Part shown: positions 1 to 11,358 of the stretch, piece by piece | Position numbering within the stretch: position 1 is the stretch's first letter | Layout: every line of letters starts with the position of its first letter | Source of the DNA: Gliomastix tumulicola | Lineage: Eukaryota > Ascomycota > Sordariomycetes > Hypocreales > Bionectriaceae | Direction: 5' to 3' | Assembly (NCBI GenBank): GCA_001599755.1 | Contig: BCHX01000011.1 | Coordinates: 581,145-625,315, forward strand | DNA: 44,171 nt | Translations under genes and position numbers: made by a program | Notes under the pieces: generated by a model | Told to the model about the DNA's origin: nothing | Seen by the model: only the letters and a program-made list of their open reading frames with translations | The model's database searches: none

Positions 1-556
1 AAAACACCAACGTGAGGAAGTCCGGTAGAGCTTCAGGACGCTCGGCCCGAGGAATTCAGTACCACCCCCTGTACCACCCCCGAGCATGCCCGGGTTCTAC
101 CCTTTCGATCGGTCAGTGAGATAGGCTCGCCGCNGAGCCCCTCTGAACACACTATAGTAGCCCTTGTCTGGCGGTGTAACGGACTTGATTGTCGCTACGT
201 CGATTACTCTGAACTATACCCCCTAACACTTGTNACGATACTACGACAATCTGGATCTNGCCGGGTNACGAAGAATCCTAGTTCCAGAGCCGAGGCACAG
301 AAGACGGATCTCGTGCAAGGGCGAGGCCGCCACTGNGCATGGGACGGGATGCGGCCGGCGCTTTTGCGCCTTNACACCCTCCAAGCATATACCTAGCGAT
401 GACCCATCCTTGAAGTTTAGTACGGCAGGCGCACATCACCAAAGTCTATCAGCCCGGCCAGCATCTTCGCCGTCGCGGCGCACCTACGAAAACGAGTCTA
501 GAAGCGCTCGGTCCGCGCCAGAGCGCTTGTNCCCCCACTNCCAGCCCCGGCCCGCC
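1..556. other. Low-quality stretch, no gene seen
   Basis: This stretch lies downstream of the DUF1996 gene and contains several ambiguous bases. I see no domain, repeat or intron-exon pattern in either strand. The open frame that crosses it on the plus strand is antisense to the DUF1996 gene and has no protein-like character. Confidence 0.5.
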
Positions 557-1726
557 TCAACCGAGACCGAAATGCCAGCCACGCAGTGGGTTCNCACCCG
601 GGAGGGCATCCAATACAGGGCCAATCGGCTCATCGATCTCGGAGCGAATGGTACAGTTTCCGGAGTTGAGCCCGTAGAAAAGCCCGGGGCAGTGCTCCAT
701 GCCAAACGTGCCGGCGTTGCAAGTATCTATAATATGCTGGAGAAGACCTTCATCCCAGCCGCTCATAAAGTCTGCATGGGACGAATAGCCGGTGACATCA
801 CCATTGGAAAGAACGAAGGGCTGACGGCCTTGGTACGGCGTCCAACGACCATCAAACGCCGGCGTGTTCCAGTATACCTCGACGAACAAGTGAGGGACGT
901 GGATCCAGCCCTCGGGACAATCGAGCTTACCGTCCCCAGCGCCTTCAGGGTATTTCATGTTGTTGGCATAGTCGCTCAGGCCAGCCTCGGGGTTGTAGCA
1001 GGACGGGAAGTGAATGTCAGCACGCAGGGGAGAGTATTGTCCGTCGCATCGCCCGTGAGGGAACCCGACCCCTTCTCCCTTGTTGACGGGGTCGCCTATA
1101 CCAGCCATAGAACCGTCAGAGTCTACGGGCCAGGACGGAGGGTCATACGGGTTGTCTTTGGTCAGATCCCGAGGACAAGTCCACTTGACCGGTTGGATTG
1201 GGCCTTGGGACGGGTCAAGGTTATACATAGGTCCCGTCTCAGGCACGATGCGCCTCATGGCGTCCCCGGCCACAGCTTCTAGACCAAGAGGAAATGCTTT
1301 CAGCTCATCATTGGTCGCCTCAAAACTAGCAAATGTTCAGCGGGGGACAGACCGATGAGCGAACCCGACTTACAAGTAGTAGACCAATGCGTAGTAGATT
1401 TCGACTGGCTCGAACACACCAGCATCCTCATCATGGAAGTACAGCGAGGGAAACCAGTAATTCGAATTATCCCCCTTGATTATGGCATTGCTGCATAATG
1501 AGTGGGAGAGGGTCTCGCCAGTCGAACTGAGACCAAATCTACTGCCGCCCATGATAGTATGCACATGGGAAGAGGCTACCCCCGGCGACACAATGGGGTC
1601 CATCCGGCCCTGCGTGAGTTGCTTGTTGATGAAACGCAGAACAGCAAACGTCGTCTCATCTTTGGTTGCTCGCGCTCCGATCAGCGGAATCAACAATAGT
1701 GCCCAGGTCTTGGCCTTCATGTTCAT
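557..1726 (-). CDS. DUF1996-domain secreted protein, two exons
   Basis: Secreted fungal DUF1996-family protein of about 373 aa; the biochemical function of the family is not established. Exon 1 is 1726-1374 and exon 2 is 1325-557, joined across a 48-nt GT-AG intron with a CTGAAC-like branch point. The join keeps frame and restores the family block running from YYF into AFPLGLEAVAGDAMRR. The protein opens with a signal peptide (MKAKTWALLLIPLIGARA). It then shows the DUF1996 hallmarks SSHVHTIMGGSRFG, NSNYWFPSLYF, CPEGWIHVPHLFVEVYWNT, SSHADFMSGWDEGLLQHIID and DALPG near the end. A second ATG at 1720 is an equally good start. An ambiguous base falls where the family usually has Cys just before the C-terminus, and the last residues (NPLRGWHFGLG) are less typical, so the exact 3' end is uncertain. 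Confidence 0.9.
1326..1373 (-). other. 48-nt spliceosomal intron in the DUF1996 gene
   Basis: The donor is GTAAGT and the acceptor is TGCTAG. A GCTGAAC branch-like element lies 15 nt before the acceptor. The intron interrupts in phase 2, and its removal joins two frames that each match DUF1996. Confidence 0.85.
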
Positions 1727-1763
1727 GTACTCCGTCTCACATGCCGGCCTGGTGGCAAGAGGG

Positions 1764-1771
1764 TTTAAATA
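1764..1771 (-). promoter_or_regulatory. TATA-like box upstream of the DUF1996 gene
   Basis: TATTTAAA on the minus strand, about 40 nt upstream of the likely start codon. That position would be short for a fungal 5' UTR, so it is only a candidate. Confidence 0.2.
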
Positions 1772-1839
1772 CATCTGTTAGGTGTCTGACGGATGCCCGG
1801 TCAAATCTGGACGACAGTCCCTGAGTGAGCCTTTGTAGA

Positions 1840-2430
1840 CTACCAGGGCCTATCCAAACTTGCTCTCGTGGAAAGTATACACATCAAACATCTCTCCATT
1901 CAGGTACAGCTTGCATACATACGCAGACGGACCCTGTTCCTAGTCAGCCAAAGGACTGTGGACCCGCCACATAGTTAGGAGGAGCGCGGCACGGCATATT
2001 ATGACTGAGGGCGCCCTCGTGTTTGAATTTCAAGGCCACCAAAGGGCTATCAATCAAGCGCTAGATGAGAGAGGAAGAGAGGAAGAAAAGGGAGCCCCCT
2101 ATCCTACACGAAGTTGTCAAGCCGACAGCCACAAACCCCGGCGTCTGCCACCACAGCACTCATACGCCTTTGGCCCAAGCTCCTGGTGCAAAGACCCAAA
2201 CCTGCCGTGGTGGACAAGTCTGAGTCCCTGGCCCCCCATGCCTGCAATGAGCGGCTATGCGGTGGTCAGGAACGAGTCATGGACAGTATACACGCCGATC
2301 GACAGACTGCACGAGATCGATTCAACGAAAGATGCAGGGAGAGATAGCAGCCTTAGGATGTACGAGTTTCCTGAAGAGCCAACGTTGCGCACAGCGCCAT
2401 CGACCTGCGACTTCTTCATGGATCGCTAAA
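1840..2430 (-). pseudogene. Coding-like fragments, unrecognised
   Basis: Two short minus-strand segments read like real protein but do not join into one frame by any intron I can support. One, around 2420-2255, starts MKKSQVDGAVRNVGSSGNSY and is preceded by a TTTAG acceptor-like site. The other, around 1930-1845, contains YVCKLYLNGEMFDVYTFHES. The sequence between them has stops in all frames. I recognise no family. This is either a multi-exon gene I cannot resolve or a decayed gene next to DUF1996. Confidence 0.25.
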
Positions 2431-2499
2431 CATCAAAACACCAGGAAATCAATGGGACGCACAGCACATAACAGGGCCTAGGAAGCCCTTTATCCCAGC

Positions 2500-3320
2500 T
2501 CTTCAGGAGACTACTTTACAAAGACAAGTGCGGATCGGCTGAACTCCTGTACTATGTCACCCCAAAGGTGAGGGCGTGCTAGCCTGCGCGAGCTCAACGT
2601 GCACGCATCTAGGGTCAGGGCGTTATTGCGCAACCCATTCCTAGGCTACGTTTTCGGCTACGCACCCTTCCAGCCACTTGATCGGGGGCTTTCCATCTCA
2701 CGTGCCAGAGCATGCAAGAAGGAGGGTAGGTTACGGTGGACCGCGTACAGAAAAATCACATGGCCCGAAGCGTTCGGTCTAGAGGTCCGAAGATCAGAAT
2801 TTCTGGCGAGGACGACACTCCACCTTCCTCCCGAACGTCGCCAAGCGCTATCAATACGTATGCGTTTGGGATGAGACGTTGCTAGATAGCGCTAGATAGC
2901 TCTAAGGTCCATTGAAGGGTCGTACGAGTGGGGGCAGTGATAGGAACCGTTCCTTCATCACAATGGGCAGGTTCTCGTCTCATCGCTAGGTTGATTGGGA
3001 GAAGAGCCGAAGCCTGTACAGCCCTCATTCGATGGTTTCAGTAGGGCCATGAGCGGTAATCGTAGATCGCTCGGTGCTCACGAATACCATTGGTATGTGT
3101 AGTCTATTCAACCACCGCTTAAGCCAAGTTCTTCATTCAGACATCTGCCTGAGGTCGGTCCAGAGCTCGTGTCCCGCACGCTGCTCACGGCGGTTCTAAC
3201 GCACCAGGACCTGTGCTAGATCTAGGAAGTCTCGACAGTAGCATAGGGCTTGGGGGAAAAGAGGAGGTGGATGGGAAAGAAAGGTGACGGTGAAGTAGGA
3301 GGAGAGGGACAGGTGGAGTA
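2500..3320. other. No gene recognised
   Basis: Only short open frames without recognisable domains. One small direct repeat of GCTAGATA is present near 2880. No RNA gene or transposon end is visible. Confidence 0.4.
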
Positions 3321-3328
3321 TCACAGCG

Positions 3329-3760
3329 TTACTGTCCAGGTTGGCACTCTCTTCCTACCCGATTTCCCTCCACCACGGTCGGCGTGCCTTGGCCCGGCTC
3401 GCGCGAACCTCGCCCGTCAGCCTCGCGCTTCCACCGACGCGCGGCAGCGTCCTGGGAGTCAGCCCAAGCGAGCCTCAAGAAGCAATTCTGCGTCTCGACA
3501 ATGCGCTCTAGTTCCTCCACCTTCTCAACCTTCCCCCAATACGCCCATTTGTACCATTCAAGAGCTTCTTCTAAGTCTCTGCGTCTCTGATCTCCCTCTG
3601 CAAGCCGCACGTGGGCACGCGCCAGGCGTCCTTCGAGCGCGGCAATGCGCACCTGCTGCGGTTCCTGCCAGATCTGATGAGCTTCTATCTGCGATACAGC
3701 CTTTCCCAGGCCGCCAGGCACCAGGTACACCTCATCGTTCCGCGTGTGTCTGTCTGTCAT
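3329..3760 (-). CDS. Small charged coiled-coil protein, hypothetical
   Basis: Open frame of about 143 aa starting at MTDRHTRNDEVYLVPGG. Residues 35-95 are rich in Arg, Glu, Ala and Leu with heptad-like spacing (EGRLARAHVRLAEGDQRRRD, then VEKVEELERIVETQ), which suggests one helical coiled coil. The C-terminal third is basic and low in complexity. No signal peptide or membrane segment is seen. The frame stays open 30 codons upstream of this Met, so an earlier start at 3850 or an upstream exon is possible. I recognise no family. The amino-acid composition supports real coding, but a chance frame in GC-rich DNA cannot be excluded. Confidence 0.4.
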   Translation of the reverse strand: MTDRHTRNDEVYLVPGGLGKAVSQIEAHQIWQEPQQVRIAALEGRLARAHVRLAEGDQRRRDLEEALEWYKWAYWGKVEKVEELERIVETQNCFLRLAWADSQDAAARRWKREADGRGSREPGQGTPTVVEGNRVGRECQPGQ

Positions 3761-4313
3761 AGCGAACTGAGACCGGCTGCTACGGTTGATGCAATGTATC
3801 AGCCAGGGGCAGGGGGAGCTACGTTTGAATCGTCGCACGGCCACCTCCATGTTATTCCCTCACCGCTTGGTTTACGTCGAAAACGACCTCTTCTCCGTGG
3901 CAACAAGAAGCCACAGCCGTCTCTCGCCGCCGCGATGTGGCACGCTGTTCTCGACCTAGGCGGATTTACGTCCATCTCCAGCTGTCCAACTTGGCACGCT
4001 GTGTTGCAGCTGTTTTGAGCTAAGCGAGCAAACGGGGAAGGTATTGAGATCATTGGGATAGGGTCTATAGGGTCACTTTCGGATCATCACTGACGTTCCA
4101 TGCCGCTGGAGAATGTATAGTAGTGTCCATACGCGGTCTCCTCTTGATCATTTCCTCTGCTAAGATAGGCCAGCACTACAGTCGTGCTAATGATTGGCTT
4201 CCTCCTGATCTCTCTCTTCTTTCTCAAGGAGTAGATGCACGAGCTAGCACTACTTCAAGGTACTTCTCAGTGCTTTCTTGAGCCACCCTAGGAGTGAAGT
4301 TCAAGTCCTTGAN

Positions 4314-4503
4314 CACCCGTAGCCCTGTATAAGCGTTATTGGCACACCCTTGATTGCCCAGTCATCGATCAAGGCCCAATCGTTTGCCCAGGTGGCGTAG
4401 TGTTACGGCCTGGTCACCCGTAGCCCTATAGAAGCGTTATAGGCACACCCTTGATAGTTCAGTCATCGATCAAGGCCCAATCTTTTGCCCAAGTGGCGTA
4501 GTG
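4314..4503. repeat. Two-copy direct tandem repeat, period 101 bp
   Basis: An 89-bp block (4314-4402) recurs at 4415-4503 with roughly ten substitutions. Each copy begins CACCCGTAGCCCT and ends GTGGCGTAGTG, and contains a CATCGATCAAGGCCCAAT core. It sits just left of minisatellite array 1. Confidence 0.9.
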
Positions 4504-4714
4504 GGATGTGCCTCCACTACTGTACGAACCCCAGACCAGCTGGATTCGTAACATCAAGGCCCAGGACAGGGTGTCGGCCAATGCGGCCACGGCGTGTGGG
4601 ACGAGGGGGCGAGACGGACGAGGAGACTGATTGTGTCGGGGGGTGGTGTTAGGGCATGGTGGTGTGGCTACTTTGTGGTGTTGGGATGGCTTGGATGGAT
4701 GCTGGTTTAGCTAT

Positions 4715-5757
4715 TGCCGGGGCCCTGGCTTAGGGTGGCCAGAGGGCGTGCTGGCGTACAGGGGCCCTGGTCTAGCTCACTCCCTTACGATCATAGCTTG
4801 GGCGGGCGTTGCCATGGCTTTGCAGGGGCTCTTGCTACGTGGTTGAGTGGCATTCTAGTAGTGCAGGAGCCCTAGCCTAGCCCAAGTGACTGGCTCTTGT
4901 GCTGACAAGGGCCCTGACGTGGTCTGGCCGTCTCGTGCTGTGGCTTACATGGGCCCTGGCCTAGCTTGATGAGCCAGGACATTTGCCGTGCAGGGGCCCT
5001 GATCCAGTTCACTCCCCTTGTATCTTAGCCTCGTCGTCTCATGCAATGGCTTGCATGGGCCCGGCTTAGCTTGACTGACCGGCGTCTTGGCTTACATGGG
5101 CCCTGGTCGAGCTTAATGAATTAGAATTCTTGCCTGGCAGGGGCCCTAGTTAGCTCGGTGATGGTAGTTAAGGGCCCTTGTCTAGCTAAGTCGGCCGGTG
5201 CATGAACTCACATGGGCCCCTTACTAAGCGTAGCTAACGAGCGTCCTAGCCTCACATGAGCCCCAGCTTAGCGTACTTAGCCAATGGGTTTGCGAGCAAG
5301 GACCCTTGCCCGGTGGGATCATTTAGTGTTTACGCGAACAGGAGCCCTGGTCTAGCTCACTTGATGAGTGCATGGGCCCTGGTCTAGCTTAGTTCCCTAA
5401 TGAAGTGGCTCACAGGGACCCTAGTCTAGCTTATCCTCTACTGTCTTGGCTTTTTGTTCGCTAGCGATCCTGTCGACATGGACCCTGGCTTAGCTCCGTT
5501 GACTGGCGTCTTAGCCTTGCAAGGACCCTGGCTTGACCCGGCTGATCGATGCATGGGCCCTAGTTTAGCTTAGTTTACCAGAGCCCCAATGCGCAGGGGC
5601 CCTGGCTTAGCTCAGTGCGCCGTCATCTGGCCTTGCATGGGCCCTGGCCTAGCTTCGTCAGTCTGTGCATGGGTCCTAGTCTAGCTTCATCAGCTAGCAC
5701 TGTGTGCTACATGGGCCCTGGTCTAGCTTGCTTCTCTAGTGTCTTGGCTTGGTGGAT
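4715..5757 (+). repeat. Minisatellite array 1, GGGCCC core, ~32/42/64-bp units
   Basis: About 24 degenerate tandem units, all in one orientation. Each opens with GGGCCCTGGYYTAGCTY and closes with a CAT or GCA trinucleotide, often as GTCTTGGCTTACAT. Counted unit lengths cluster at 41-44 bp, with a shorter class of 31-33 bp and occasional units near 64 bp. There is no lasting open frame and no RNA polymerase III box. The same unit forms the arrays near 13.1-13.9 kb and 32.9-34.5 kb. Confidence 0.9.
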
Positions 5758-6620
5758 CCTGGTCGGCCCCCGTCATGCACTACGCCCACCCTGCACCCCC
5801 CTCCCTCGCCAACCTGGCCACACCCGGCCACAGCCCTCGACGCCCACTGAACCGCCACTGACTTTGTCCATCTTCGCACCTGGGTGACTGCTACGGCCCG
5901 ACGCCTCCCGCCACCAACCACCTCCCCCACCATTCACCAACATCTCCCAAGCCAGAGAGACTGGGCCCAAATCCCGAACCTGCAACCACCGATTGTGTCC
6001 ACCCGTCTCTCCTGCCCAGTGGCAGCCAACGCCATGCAAACAATCCAAACCTACCCTACGCTGCCACCAGCCTTGGTCTCCTGCCCCCCTTCGCCGCCCC
6101 CTGCCTACCGTCGGGGAACCTGTCGTTCCCTCATCCTATCGAGAGGCTCGTACGGCGTGGCCACTTGGCGCCCTGTAGATAGGCATCTAACTAGGCACAC
6201 ACACGTGCACACACACAAAGACGACCGAACATTTCCTATTTCAATCCACCAAATGGGACACACACCGTGAAAGTATCCGACGAGTAGCACAATCGAACAT
6301 CGGTAACCTCTCCTTCTTCGTGGGCGGAAAAGCAGCGTCCGACGCTCCCAAATCGGCGCCTACCCTACAGGCGCTGCGGGCCGCGATCCGATTTGCGATG
6401 GACACGAAGAGATTGGACACAAATTGGGCAGGATGACATATTCACCAACAGGACGCGATAGTAATCAGGCACGCCGACTGACGAACAGCCTCAAGCTAGC
6501 GGACCAGGCTTCAGCTGCTACGAATAGTTTGCTGAACACTAGGAGAAGGTGGCTTTCAAGGCCGCCTGTCACAGAGTCAAATGAGGCGACAATCAGCGGA
6601 TGAAAAATGTCGGGCTTCTG
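5758..6620 (+). repeat. Array-flanking module, copy A
   Basis: C-rich tract followed by a conserved block (6141-6200, GAGAGGCTCGTACGGCGTGG onward), a short CA tract and then a second conserved block (6481-6590). Both blocks recur in the same order downstream of array 2 (14171-14226 and 14557-14665). The module therefore appears to have been duplicated together with the minisatellite. I see no coding capacity shared by both copies beyond a short run reading AAEAWSAS on the minus strand. Confidence 0.7.
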
Positions 6621-6699
6621 GGAGATGCGGACAAGACTGTCCAAGTGTACGTAGCTAAACGCACCGTGACCTATGTGAACCCTCCCGGGTGTACTCAAC

Positions 6700-6842
6700 T
6701 TCATTCATTCATTCATTCATACATACATACATACTCACATACACACATGCACCCACCCATCCATCCATCCATCCATCCATCCATCCATCCATCCATCCAT
6801 CCATCCATCCATCCATCCGTACATCCGTACATCCGTACATAC
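6700..6842. repeat. Compound tetranucleotide microsatellite
   Basis: Runs of CATT, then CATA, then a long CCAT run, ending with CCGTACAT repeats. The frames through it give HPSIHPS-type low-complexity peptide and are not genes. Confidence 0.98.
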
Positions 6843-9014
6843 GGCCACGTAAACACTACGGTCCAGGCGCAAGACACACAAACCTCTACCGCCTGCCTGC
6901 CGGCCCGGCCCGGCCTCGACGTCGGCGCACCACACCCTTCCGCCTACAACTCCTACCGGCCTTGCCCCCGGCATGCCCCCCGACCCCCAATGTCAGCTCT
7001 ACCGTCCCACGCCCCTCGCCCGCCCTAGGCGGCGTGCCTTTACCGGTATCTTCATGTGGACAGCCTTCCCAGCCTTCCCAGCCTTCCCACTCGATGCGTC
7101 TAACTACCACGCGACCCCAGCCCAGGGGGCCCTAGCCACCAAGAAGCCTACGAGCGGTCCCCCTCCATCTGAAGAGCATTTTCTCTATCTGCTCCATCCT
7201 CGCGTCCCTCTCACCCCACCTATATACATCCAGGTAGAACCACGTAGATCCATCTACAGATAGCCGGAGACGCGTCATCTTCCCCTTCAAGCCCCCGTGA
7301 CNGGTCCCTTGATGAGCCTACGTCTGAGCCTTCGGATTGCATCGCCAAGCAACGGCCGCAGCACGCGTCCCGCCACGTTCCATGTTGAGTTCGCCATCGG
7401 TGAGCCACAGGACTTCGGCCGGAGTCCCTTTCCCTCGGCCCTCCAGGCCGAAACAGACAATGCCCCAGAGACAATCNCCCNCAGACTGCGCCGATCTGTG
7501 GACCGTGGGCTAGCGAAGCACCCATCGCGTTGGCCGTCCGCTCCAGCCCGCCTTGGGAAACGTCCTTGCCTAACCGCCGGACGAGGCCATCAATGGCTGC
7601 TCACTCTTTCGAATTTCGAATGTAGTGGAGCAAACCCTGGCCTTTCCACCATACGGACAAGGCCTGTAGCCCTTCTCCTACTCCCCTCCCGGACGGCGGG
7701 TGATCTCAGCAGAGTGCGTAATCAACCAATGCCACTCTACTGCCCCCCTCCGCAGTGGGATGGACGGTCGAGTATGGTTCGGTCGAGTGTGGTGCGGTCG
7801 AGTGGTTCGGTCGAGTATGGTTCGGTTGACTGGCGCCGGCTGTTTGGAGGTCGCCACAGCAACACCATCTTCCCTGCTCAACGACTGTTTGGTCTCTGCT
7901 GATATTATAGGGATAGAAAGCTAGCAGCGGCCGTTCGAGACATGCTCGGTCGGGTACTCCGTTTCGCCCCCGCCACCAAGAAAGGCATACGCTTGTGCTT
8001 GTCGTCAGCCGAAGTAACGAAGGACTGGACAGAGCGTGCCTACGAGTGCTAAGCGTTCTAATGGATGGAAGTCCATTACACCAGCGGCATGCGCCTTGTT
8101 GCGTTTGCCGAGTGATGGTGGCAGGCACGCCTGATACCCGAACCGCCCCGTTGGGTCGTGCCCCGTCGACGCCGCCAGCCCAGGAGCCACATGGGGAGCA
8201 TGTTGGCCCCTCCACAGCTTTGCCAGTCTTATCCAGTCGTCCTCCTCCCACGACTTGGCATCAGCGTGTTGCTTGGCATCCGCGTGTCGTTCCCAGTGCT
8301 ACTGAAGTGCTGCCCATCCAAAGCTAGGGTATAGGACGCGGTAGACTACAGCACCGGCCTACGCGGCAGAACCGAGTTCAACGGGCTACCCGTTGCACTT
8401 CATCCACCCGGGGCCGGCATGCGTCGTGGCCATAGCAGCGCTGCCTATTCCCCAGCTATCTAGGACGTCGCGACTCTGCTTCAGCTCCTCTACATGCGTC
8501 GAGAGGTACGCGAGGAGGGAAAGTACTCACAGAACGAGCCGGTGCTGGTACAGCCACCATCGCCAGTCGTTGGCTTGCCTTGCAGATGAACCGAGATCTT
8601 ATCCCACGGCCACCAGACCGGCATACAAACCTCCACCCCGTCTCGGCTCCTTCGCACAGTTTGTCTTCAAGCATAGGATATGTTTTGTCCACTTTCTCCC
8701 GCTCCTTTCCCGCTCCTTTCCTACGCCCTCTCCGCCTTGTCGACAAGTCGATGGAAGTGCCTACGAAGACGCCATGCGCGGGTCACCATCCGGTGGGTAG
8801 AGCTCCATCAAGTCTCGCCGGCGGCGACGGGCCGTAGCGACACTCGCTTCTTGTCGGTCTCTGGGTCCGCGGGCTCGAGGACACCGCTCGGCGGTCCACC
8901 ACCGCTCTCTCGGAGACATATATGCTGCGTTGGCCTCAGATGTCAGTCGGTGACCAGCACACAGTCGTGAGGGAGAAGGGAGCCTGCGGAACTCACCCGG
9001 CATACTTGTCGACA
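6843..9014. other. Repeat-rich stretch without a recognisable gene
   Basis: Contains TTCCCAGCC triplication near 7065, a 15-bp minisatellite (listed separately) and an imperfect 18-bp direct repeat TTGGCATCMGCGTGT at about 8257-8290. Many short frames exist, but none shows a domain or a convincing splice pattern. Confidence 0.5.
7766..7838. repeat. Short minisatellite, ~15-bp unit
   Basis: About 4.5 copies of GGTCGAGTATGGTTC beginning at 7766, 7781, 7796 and 7809, with one unit shortened to 13 bp. Confidence 0.9.
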
Positions 9015-9800
9015 ATGTCTCTCACCTCGGTGACCTTGACCAGTCCTACGGCTATGTCGATGCACTGGGGTATTGGCGGGAAGCCGCGGACCCAGAGGGC
9101 GAAGCCCCCTATGATCGAGGTCTCCCTCCTGCCGCGCGAAGAGACACTATACGTGCTGTGGGGATCTCCATATTGCTTCGATGAGATGGTGGAGGCCGCC
9201 AATCGGGCCTGGCGGGAGGCGTTTTGGCGGGAAGAAGCCGCGGTTAGATTCGGTATCCTATCCAAGGCGAGGCCGGCGTTTGCCACGAGCGGCTTTCATG
9301 TGCTCTATCACCGCTCCGTTCTCCCCACCGTGGATGGGTCGCAGTCGAGATCGGTGGCCGCAGGAGATGGCGTCCTGTCTTTGTACACCCGGTTGGCGGG
9401 TCCGGTCAGTCGGCGCGGGCGCTCGCTCTCAACGAGCCGGAAAGGGAGGTTGCCGTGCGCTACCGATTTGACAAGGAGCGCCTCGAATGCGCCATCTTGG
9501 AGCCTCGCCAAGATAGTGGGGAAGAGACGCCGGTCGACTGGCCCTGCAGTCCCCCCAAAATGCTCTGTCAGAGTCTTGGTGCGGCTGGGCGGTGTCGCCT
9601 CCCGCCTTCCCGAGTCCTTTCCAAGTAGGACAGAGTAGATCAGAGGGGAGGGGTCCACTACTTGCCTTGATCCCATGGATGTCCCACAGATGCTTGATAC
9701 TATCGGCACTGCCGTTCGGCTCGTACGATAGGGGCGAGACCGTCCGGCCACTCTTTCGCACGTACAGATGGCAATCCCACCGAAGTTTCCTACTATTTAC
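9015..9800 (-). pseudogene. hAT-family transposase remnant, copy A
   Basis: Minus-strand frames carry a degenerate BED-type zinc finger (from KLRWDCHLYV through ADSIKHLWDIHGI), followed after a frame change by LTEHFGGTAG and LLVKSVAHGNLPFRLVESER. The last resembles the conserved LPFxxVExxxFRxL segment that follows the BED finger in fungal hAT transposases. A third frame reads FALWVRGFPPIPQCIDIAVG then KVTEVRDIVDKYAG, where intact enzymes have the catalytic-domain core. The finger keeps only one Cys of the CxxC pair, and at least two frame changes separate the parts, so it is non-functional. The assignment rests on motif resemblance recalled from the family, not on an alignment. Confidence 0.5.
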
Positions 9801-10572
9801 TCTTGAGCCTTCATCGGACGTCTTTCACCATCACCAGGCAAACTTGACGCCATCCGCCCCGGGGGGCGTGCCTTCCCGGGGCTCGTCGTGGAAGGGCTCA
9901 AAGAAAACGCGGCTCGTTCGCTTGACGTAGGAGTCTCCTCCAGGTGAAGCCCCTTCTCGCGGGGGAAGGGAGTGAATCCAGGACCGACGGCATTTCGGGG
10001 GGGAGGCGACATCCATCTTGTTGGCGGCCAGGGGGCGGACCTCTAGACTCTGTTAGCGAAGGGACAGGACGGCTCCCGCCAGCGGCGACGCACCGCACTA
10101 CCGGATGCCCAAAGAGCAATGCGCCTCGCCTCCATCTTCACCCTACGTGACAGTGCAGCCTCGTAGGTCGTCTGCGGTCAAGCCTGCGATTCCCGATGGC
10201 CTGCCGATAGGCCTGTTTTCCTAAGCCACGTCGTGGCATCGTGCCGTATGCCACCGGCCCGCGTTCGGGGCGCCAAACCGACGCGAGACGAGGGCGAAGC
10301 TGGCGTGCGGGGGAGCCAGGCGAGAACGGATGCGATGATGCCGTGTTCGCTATCGATTTGGGAGGTTGAAAGTGGGTCTGACGGATTGGACCCAAACAGC
10401 CGGTACAGCCTCTCCGTGTGTGCCACTTCCAGGCGCTTGATGCCGTCCGAGACCCACTTCGTCGCAATCACCGCCCGGCCGCTGAGCAACAACGCCTTCT
10501 GAGATCAGCTGCCAAGCGCACCAGAACGGAGGAGGGAGAGCACCTTGGAGCGTACTGGACACAGCAGCCTAG
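9115..10572. repeat. 1.46-kb segment, copy A (left of the gap)
   Basis: Nearly identical to 10673-12142 at an offset of 1558 bp, rising to about 1570 bp after an indel. The copies agree almost base for base up to about 10240. They then differ by clustered substitutions and a net 12-bp indel over roughly 10240-10400, and are identical again to the gap edge. The copy ends exactly at the 100-N gap. Confidence 0.95.
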
Positions 10573-10672
10573 NNNNNNNNNNNNNNNNNNNNNNNNNNNN
10601 NNNNNNNNNNNNNNNNNNNNNNNNNNNNNNNNNNNNNNNNNNNNNNNNNNNNNNNNNNNNNNNNNNNNNNNN
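10573..10672. other. Assembly gap of 100 N
   Basis: Exactly 100 Ns, the conventional placeholder for a gap of unknown size. Confidence 0.99.
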
Positions 10673-11358
10673 TCGAGGTCTCCCTCCTGCCGCGCGAAGA
10701 GACACTATACGTGCTGTGGGGATCTCCATATTGCTTCGATGAGATGGTGGAGGCCGCCAATCGGGCCTGGCGGGAGGCGTTTTGGCGGGAAGAAGCCGCG
10801 GTNAGATTCGGTATCCTATCCAAGGCGAGGCCGGCGTTTGCCACGAGCGGCTTTCATGTGCTCTATCACCGCTCCGTTCTCCCCACCGTGGATGGGTCGC
10901 AGTCGAGATCGGTGGCCGCAGGAGATGGNGTCCTGTCTTTGTACACCCGGTTGGCGGGTCCGGTCAGTCGGCGCGGGCGCTCGCTCTCAACGAGCCGGAA
11001 AGGGAGGTTGCCGTGCGCTACCGATTNGACAAGGAGCGCCTCGAATGCGCCATCTTGGAGCCTCGCCAAGATAGTGGGGAAGAGACGCCGGTCGACTGGC
11101 CCTGCAGTCCCCCCAAAATGCTCTGTCAGAGTCTTGGTGCGGCTGGGCGGTGTCGCCTCCCGCCTTCCCGAGTCCTTTCCAAGTAGGACAGAGTAGATCA
11201 GAGGGGAGGGGTCCACTACTTGCCTTGATCCCATGGATGTCCCACAGATGCTTGATACTATCGGCACTGCCNTTCGGCTCGTACGATAGGGGCGAGACCG
11301 TCCGGCCACTCTTNCGCACNTACAGANGGCAANCCCACCGAAGTTTCCTACTATTTAC
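10673..11358 (-). pseudogene. hAT-family transposase remnant, copy B
   Basis: Same degenerate BED finger and LPFRLVESER segment as copy A, with extra ambiguous bases. It is truncated at its 3' side by the gap, so the IDIAVG part is missing. It is either a second genomic copy or the same locus assembled twice. Confidence 0.45.

Noticed and set aside
230..1282. Long plus-strand open frame of about 350 codons
   Set aside because: It is antisense to the DUF1996 gene, whose spliced frame matches its family along its whole length. The plus-strand translation has no domain.
4715..5757. CRISPR-like array because of regularly spaced palindromic cores
   Set aside because: The genome is fungal, spacers are not unique, the repeats are degenerate, and no cas-like gene is present. 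It is a minisatellite.
6600..7135. Overlapping frames with HPSIHPSIHPS and WMDGWMDGWMDG peptides
   Set aside because: They are translations of the CCAT microsatellite and its complement.
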